This document shows, in pieces, positions 58,715-64,000 of a stretch of 64,000 nucleotides of DNA. The notes under the pieces are model-generated. The model was not told the origin of the DNA. It ran no database searches and was given only the letters and a program-made list of their open reading frames with translations. This DNA comes from Laetiporus sulphureus 93-53. Taxonomy: Eukaryota; Basidiomycota; Agaricomycetes; Polyporales; Laetiporaceae. Every line of letters begins with the position of its first letter. Within the stretch, counting starts at the first letter, position 1. The stretch lies in NCBI RefSeq assembly GCF_001632365.1, contig NW_024468542.1:68355-132354 (forward strand). The letters are read 5' to 3'. A program made the position numbers and the translations under genes.

Positions 58715-59370
58715 GGATAGTTATATCCTAGGTACGCTACGGCATTGGAACGAATAGTAAGTTACGTCTAACAGCACGGATGATGTCGCCTTGAAAAACG
58801 AACCCGCTTACTATATTCTCTCCTTACCTCCCACGTAAGTGTCTTGAGCCATATCATCGCGCAAACCTTCACGATGCGAGAGAAAAGCTGAGGGTCGTCG
58901 GTGAGGCGTGTAGGCGCTTCACGAAAGAGCCGTGCATCTGTGGCTATCGAATCAGGGGCAACAGTGACTATTGAGCATGCGCGACTCACCCTTACGCGAC
59001 GCTGTAACGGAACAGGCTCGCTCGCTCGCAGCCATCCTCATGCAAGGACAAGGTTCTGCGGACTGCATCGCAATCGCCGCCCTCGGCGCCAGAGCATGCA
59101 TCATATGTAGAGAAACCCATGGCCACGTCGAATCGGCGAAAAACACGTCCCTGATATCATCTGCCTCTACTCGGGCCCCCATCCTTTCAAACCAGCAAAT
59201 TGTAAATTCTAATCCTGCGGCTGGGATCAGCTGACTTACTTCATTCCATCAGTAAAACGCGCCGGAGTTGAAGCGAACCATCCACATCGTGGAGGCTCTG
59301 GAACCGAACGGAATGAAGTAAGCATGTGGTCCATATATCCAGAGGACAGCAATGTAGTTTGTGATTTGTG
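58715..59370. repeat. Duplicated UstYa-B 5' region
   Basis: Collinear with 55730-56440: same order of intron start, exon 1, leader and upstream DNA, sharing CTTGAGCCATATC and AAACACGTCCCTGATATCAT. The following ~50 bp (ACAGGCGTCGATCTCGTC) match the exon-2 start of the membrane protein gene near 57123-57140, so the copy is a mosaic with an internal deletion. Confidence 0.85.
58812..58937 (-). pseudogene. UstYa-type exon 1 remnant
   Basis: Begins MHGSFVKRLHASPTTLSF, like protein B, but is 13 bp shorter inside the membrane segment, so the frame is lost. Exon 2 is reduced to its first few codons and contains a stop. Not functional as a protein. Confidence 0.85.
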
Positions 59371-59424
59371 CCTTGAATGCATGCACATGATGCCCCGATC
59401 GTAGTCACTGACAGGCGTCGATCT

Positions 59425-59555
59425 CGTCGTATGATATACACTTTAGAGTTGTACGTAGCAGTATCCTTCGTCCATCAAGAACGCGCGAGGGTTCGCAAGT
59501 ATACGAATAGTATGGTAGGGAGCTCGCCAGCGAGCAATAGCGGGTATGAAGGCTC
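59425..59555. repeat. Direct repeat X, copy 2
   Basis: Partner of 58420-58545, with scattered substitutions and no coding potential. Confidence 0.7.
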
Positions 59556-59637
59556 CTGAGAGTCCATAGGTAGACAACTATACTTGCGTTAAAATGATGG
59601 CTTGCGCAGAGTCCACGGGTGCGTCTACTGCCAGAGA

Positions 59638-60836
59638 TCACAGGTAGCGGTCCGTCACCAACGCGTGCCGGCCCCGGATGTTCATGAACGAATACTAGAA
59701 GAACCGCTCCGTCAGCCACACACCAACTCACCGCTCGCCCACTCACCTCGCTCAGATCCGGCCTCACGCCCTTGATCAGGTTCACGTACACGAGATTCGG
59801 CTCGGCGAAGAATGGGCGCAGGCCCGCAGCCTCGAGGCTCTCCCACCACGAGTTGAACCGGGCGAACGTGTGGTACCCACTGTCCGGGCGCGCGTGGAGC
59901 TCGATCTGCAGCTGGCCGATGGGGAGGACGGGCTGCGGAGGTGGGGGAGGAGGGCCGTGTGGGTGCCGTGGAGGGGGAGGGAGAGCTGAGGCGTTGGCCC
60001 GGGTGACGTGGTCGATGAAAGTAGACAGCGCAGCAAATTCCGCGCCCTCGATGTCGATCTGCGGGAGTTGGATTAGCGATACACAGGCGAGCAGCACGCG
60101 ACACGCACCTTGAGCACGTCGATGAACTCGTGCCCGTTCATCTGCATGAGGCTCGCAAGCGACCACACCTGCGTGCCGTCCGCCCACACGCCGTCCTGCG
60201 GCCCCAGTGCCCACGGCGCAAAGTGCGCCCTCGCCCTCAGCTCCTCGTCCTGCTCGATCTCCGGCCCAAACGCGCGCACGCTAAAGTCGTATCCCCACAC
60301 CTGGCATCCGGGCACGGCGCGCAGGAGCGCAGCCTCGAAGGAAGACTCGTTGTTCACCCCGAAAGAGTAGACGACGCATGAGGGCTGCGCTGCGAGCCGG
60401 GCGAGCCCGCAGAGCCACTTGCCGCCGTCGCCGAGGGTGCCGACGCGGTCGACGCGGTGCGGGCACTGGAAGGCGGGGATGTAGAAGTCCCAGAGGGTGT
60501 AGAAATCGTCGCGTAGTGGGAACCTGGTAGTGTACGGGAACTTAGGGTCAGCGTTAATGCGGGCGCGTAAGAAGATAAGAAAGCGCACGCCTCTACGCGC
60601 TCGGGTGTGGGCCCCCACTTGCGCACCATCATCTGACGCTCACGCAGGACCTGTTCGTAGCGTGCCTCCTCCTCCATGACTGCCCAGCGTGTTGCATCGA
60701 CGCCCCTGCCTCTGCTGAAGGAGCCGCCGTGGCCATTTGGGGGGCCTGGCGGGAAGAAGCAAAAGACGAGGAGAACGCTGATGACTGTGAGGGCGGTGAG
60801 CAGCGGATGGCGGTAGAGGAAATGCTTTGGCGTCAT
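59638..60836 (-). CDS. METTL24-like membrane-anchored methyltransferase
   Basis: Starts MTPKHFLYRHPLLTALTVIS (60836). A single N-terminal membrane anchor (VISVLLVFCFF) and a Pro/Gly-rich stem follow. The conserved part reads FQCPHRVDRVGTLGDGGKWL, CGLARLAAQPSCVVYSFGVN, CQVWGYDFSV, VLK|IDIEGAEFAALSTF (SAM-fold beta4) and QLQIELHARPDSGYHTFARF. The pattern R-x-G-x-x-x-DGGKW-C is that of METTL24-like (FkbM-related) proteins. The last exon ends ALVTDRYL at 59638. A Golgi/ER type II topology is likely. It is about 3.7 kb from UstYa-type protein B. A peptide methyltransferase role is speculative; the family is also widespread outside such clusters. Confidence 0.8.
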
Positions 60837-61384
60837 TCTGGCTGCCTAGCGGGGTATGCAAGCGAAGGATGGAGGCCTGTTGAAGTCGGAGAGGTTGAGA
60901 ACGGTGGGCTAGGGGAAATGTTAATGAGAGGAGTTGGGCGAGACGACAGGGGTAACGACGATGACTTGGCGGGGGCCCCGTTTCATGTCAGCCATGCTCG
61001 TCGTCTGCAGCGACAGCTCCGCTCACCGAGCGCTGTTTCTAGAACCCCAGTTGCGCAGCGCAAAATCCCCGGGAGACACTCGTGGTTTGCTCGAACCCTC
61101 TGAGTCGGTCTCTCGGGTATTCATGATTTTGATGTCTATCAGGTTATCAACCATGCCAGGATTGACGGCGACACGACGCGCTCAACGGAAAAAATAATGA
61201 ACACTGGATTCATCCTTTCGGAATGTGACGTGAAGGCGGGGACCACCTCATCTGCGCTTCGGTGAGCTACGCGATCACTAGCACCCCTGAAAGAAGTCCA
61301 GCCGGCTTGTAATATTATTGACATACGCGATGATCAGCGTAGAACAATCGCACGCCTCACTGCCCTGCCTCTTCGCTTCATGTT
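60837..61384. other. Intergenic region upstream of the methyltransferase
   Basis: Promoter side of the methyltransferase gene. Frames up to 124 codons on the plus strand are antisense-type shadows. Nothing recognised. Confidence 0.35.
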
Positions 61385-61845
61385 TCGCCTCTTCGCTGCT
61401 CAACGCTTGCTAGCCGACTGCTAGAGCGACTACCCAGAATCGCTGCTCGTAGCAAGTTGTCCTGTCGAGACGGCACCGTTCAATCTGTAGACGCCAGCAA
61501 CCAGATCTTTGCTTTCTTAAAGTTCCTGCAAGCCGGAGAATGCATATACGTTTTCCTAATCTTGCCATGCTCGGAGAATGTGAAGGCGATGATTTGTGCT
61601 TGTGGCCACTCTACCAGCCTCTCTTCCAGGCTTTATGATGAACTTGTCTTTCATCACCCACCCAGAGCTTTCGCCTCGAAGAGACTCAAAAAAGCGTGAA
61701 ACGTCGCCCTCCTCAGCCTCTTTATTATCGCCATCCGAGAGGCAGCGGATCGTCGAAATAAGTTTTCGCTCCTGAGTAACAAGGCGAATTGCCCTCTCAA
61801 TCGCAGGCGAAAAGGATAGCAACATAAGACACATCAAGATAGGTT
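61385..61845. repeat. Direct repeat Y, copy 1
   Basis: Matches 62040-62395: both begin TGCTCAACGCTTGCTAGCCG and end with GCGAATTGCCCTCTCAATCG and CATAAGACACATC. Copy 1 is about 100 bp longer. Confidence 0.85.
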
Positions 61846-62030
61846 CGAAAGAGTAGACGACACACGAGGGCTGCGCGGCGAGCCGGGCGAGTCCGCAGAC
61901 CCACTTGCCGCCGTCGGCGAGGGTGCCGACGCGCTCGACGCGGTGCGGGCACTGGAAGGCCGGGATGTAGAAGCCCCAGAGGATGTAGAGGACGCTGCGC
62001 GACGGAAACCTGGCAGTGGATGGCATACTT
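61845..62030 (-). pseudogene. Methyltransferase fragment
   Basis: Encodes WGFYIPAFQCPHRVERVGTL then ADGGKWVCGLARLAAQPSC, matching about 60 residues of the gene at 59638-60836. Coding similarity ends abruptly on both sides at the Y repeats, so it is a transferred gene piece, not a gene. Confidence 0.85.
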
Positions 62031-62039
62031 CTACACTGC

Positions 62040-62395
62040 TCAACGCTTGCTAGCCGACTGCTATAACGATTACCCAGAACCGTTGCTCGCAGCAACTTCT
62101 CCCTTCGGGATGGCACCGTCCAACATGTAGACACCGGCAATCAGGCTTTTACTCCCTCAAAGTCCCTGCAGACCAGAGAGTGCACATCCGTCTTCCTAAT
62201 GTTCAGAGACTCTGGAGAGCGTGAAGCGTCTTGCCCTTCTCAACCAGCAGATCATCGACCGCGCGGCTGGGTACCCGTGCAAGACAATTTCTGCAACTCA
62301 GCTTGCAAAGTATCTATATCTCCCTGTTGGCGAATTGCCCTCTCAATCGCAGGTGAAAAGAGTAGCTACATAAGACACATCGAGATAGTTTCAAA
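62040..62395. repeat. Direct repeat Y, copy 2
   Basis: Second copy of the Y repeat. With copy 1 it brackets the methyltransferase fragment exactly, which suggests that the two repeats and the fragment moved or were rearranged together. Confidence 0.85.
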
Positions 62396-62454
62396 AACAA
62401 GTCCACAGATTCCAGTCAGAAACTAACAACGACCGACTCCCCATCAATCTGCCT

Positions 62455-64000
62455 TCAGACATCAAACTGGAAGTCCTCTTCCAACCCATCAAGAGCGTCC
62501 CCACCAAACTCGATCAACGCGTCCTCCTCTGCTATGGCTTTTGTCACCCCGCCAACCATACCAGCCGGCGCAGCAGCGGAAGCAGCCTTCATCCTGCCCA
62601 ACCCGCCTTCTGTCCTGCTTCTTGATGCCTCGCCTGCAGCCTTTGTAGCCGGTACCAAGCGACCAGTGACGCTCTTGCTTTGCGTGGCTGTTCCTGTGGA
62701 CCTTGTCGACCTCGCTGGTACGTTACCGACCGCAGCCCTACCAGAAGGTGTCGCAACGGCTGGCCTTCTAGCCGCTACTGTACTCGACTTTGTCGCACTC
62801 GAAGGAATCACTCGAGCAGCGGGCACCGCAGGCTTCCTCGCACCAGTCACGCTGCGTGCTGCCGACGCCGCAGTAGAGCGCGTGAGCCGGCTGGTCGTGC
62901 TCGTGGCAGTGCGAGTGGACGTCGTAGGCGCTGGCTTGGCAGCGCCGGCGCCGGCGCCGATGGCGGATCTGCTTGTGCTAGTGGAAGTGGCGGATGCGGA
63001 ACGCGTCGGGATGGTGGTCGTCTTGGTCGTTCGCGAGGGCGCGCGGGTGGGTGGACCGCTGGTCGCTGATGGCGCGGAGGAGATGGCGGAGGGTGGGCGC
63101 GTGGGTGGCTGGGGTGTAGATGTGGGTGGCTGGGGTGTAGGTGTGGTCGTGGCATTGGACTCTGCTACGCTTGATGGAGAGAAGAAGATATCATCCTCGT
63201 CATCTGTACATAATAGTTTATCGATATGAGATGTGACTCATGAGTAGACCACTGACGTACCGAGCTCAGGAAGTTCGAGCCTTTCCCATTTAGACGGATC
63301 CGCGACGAACCCGCTCGCGAGCCATACCTCTTCCGAATCGATCTCGATCTCGATGTCCGCAGCATAGTACGCATCCACGGAGTCGTCGAACTTGGGGCAG
63401 TAAGCCATTTCCAGTAGGGTCTTACCAACCACACTGTAATCGGGCATCTCGAACGGGGGCTCGTACGGCGGGACTGCACACGAACAATCATGAAGCGCAC
63501 CCGCAGAACCTATTTGCGCCAAGGCACTCACTGATCGCCGTCGGGGGCATGTACTCGATCTCATCATAGTCCTCCTCCTGCACCTCGACCTTCTCTTCCT
63601 CGGCCTCCGCCTCCGCGACGCTCACATCCCCATCGCTCACATCCCAGTGGTTCCCCGTCGTGATCGGCGTCTTGAAGCAGTTGCCCACCAGACTCGGCCG
63701 CGGCGCGCGCAGGCTCTTCCGCGCGGACGACGGGCGGAGAAGCGCCCCGGGACTGATGGCGGGCTTCGCTGGGGTGTCGTCGGCGTCGAGGAGGGACAGC
63801 TTGGCGAGCTTCCCTGTTTTGGGAGCCGGGCTTTCGAAGGGCACGGCGGGCGCGACGCGGTTGGGGAAGGGCGTCTTGTCGCCGAGCGGGCGAGCGATGC
63901 GCACCATGGGCTTGATACTGTTGCTCAAGGCCTTATGGCTCTCTACAATGGGGTCCTGTGAGAGAGAAGCTAATGCGATAGAGCAGTCAACTCACGGACG
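62455..64000 (-). CDS. Unrecognised acidic / Ser-Thr-Ala-rich protein (5' partial)
   Basis: The first visible exon begins after the acceptor near 63962 (DPIVESHKALSNSIKPMVRI, then ARPLGDKTPFPNR). It includes an acidic run (AEAEAEEEKVEVQEEDYDEI). A second exon reads PPFEMPDYSVVGKTLLEMAY, FVADPSKWERLELPEL. A GTACGT intron leads to DDEDDIFFSPSSVAESNA and a Ser/Thr/Pro/Ala-rich stretch with SKS and Arg-rich segments. It ends DALDGLEEDFQFDV at 62455. The 5' part lies beyond the window. The layout (basic-rich middle, acidic ends, PLGDKTPFPNR) resembles small cell-cycle regulators such as securin, but I see no firm match and assign no function. A long plus frame at 62534-63229 is its antisense shadow. 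Confidence 0.65.

Noticed and set aside
59638..60836. Methyltransferase as a certain cluster member
   Set aside because: METTL24-like genes are widespread in basidiomycetes and a membrane gene and duplicated debris separate it from the UstYa gene. Membership is only possible.
62534..63229. 231-codon plus-strand frame with Val/Ala-rich repeats
   Set aside because: Antisense to the Ser/Thr/Pro/Ala-rich exon of the minus-strand gene. That exon fits in frame with its upstream exon through a clean GT-AG intron.

Overview
This is nuclear DNA from an agaricomycete (basidiomycete) fungus, probably a wood-decay species. The genes are cut by many short introns of about 45-70 nt with CTNAC-type branch sites. 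The gene set is fungal: adenylate cyclase, NIMA kinase, Zn2Cys6 regulator, Spc3, secreted GH7 and GH2 enzymes, UstYa-type proteins, and an HNH family typical of agaricomycetes. One 100-N assembly gap lies at 31700-31799.

Left third (1-24.2 kb), conserved housekeeping genes in dense order: 3' end of adenylate cyclase (+); a glycerolipid acyltransferase (-) divergent from signal peptidase subunit SPC3 (+); a 697-bp MITE; a His-rich regulator with a C-terminal Zn2Cys6 cluster (+); a NIPA-type Mg transporter (-); a NIMA-type kinase (-); glucosamine-6-phosphate deaminase (+); ribosomal protein S0/uS2 (-); homocysteine S-methyltransferase (-); a secreted GH2 beta-mannosidase (-).

Middle (24.2-48.5 kb), an accessory and repeat-rich region: an HNH-family gene with an apparent frameshift; a 5'-truncated GH7 cellobiohydrolase pseudogene; an F-box gene; the gap; and an intact GH7 cellobiohydrolase. 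The GH7 pseudogene and gene form an inverted duplication about 6-7 kb apart. A tandem duplication of about 2.6 kb follows. It carries an unrecognised gene with a different reading frame in each copy. One copy holds a 649-bp near-palindromic MITE; the other preserves the empty site.

Right third (48.5-60.8 kb), the most interesting part: a candidate dikaritin-type RiPP cluster. A small secreted precursor (53586-54151, -) has a signal peptide and five near-identical cores of the type SP(T/I/V)DA(I/V)FL, one per exon, several bounded by Arg-Arg Kex2-type sites. Two UstYa-type (DUF3328) genes (48496-49209 and 55263-55963) lie on either side. A GNAT acetyltransferase, a single-pass membrane protein, a multi-spanning membrane protein and a METTL24-like methyltransferase lie within or beside the group. 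Segmental duplications have copied the 5' end of the second UstYa gene and part of the methyltransferase. The inferred path is: precursor made and secreted, cut by the general Kex2 protease, cores oxidised by the UstYa proteins, then possibly acetylated or methylated. The chemistry is inference; the gene structures are read from the sequence.

The window ends inside an unrecognised acidic, Ser/Thr/Ala-rich protein gene (-).
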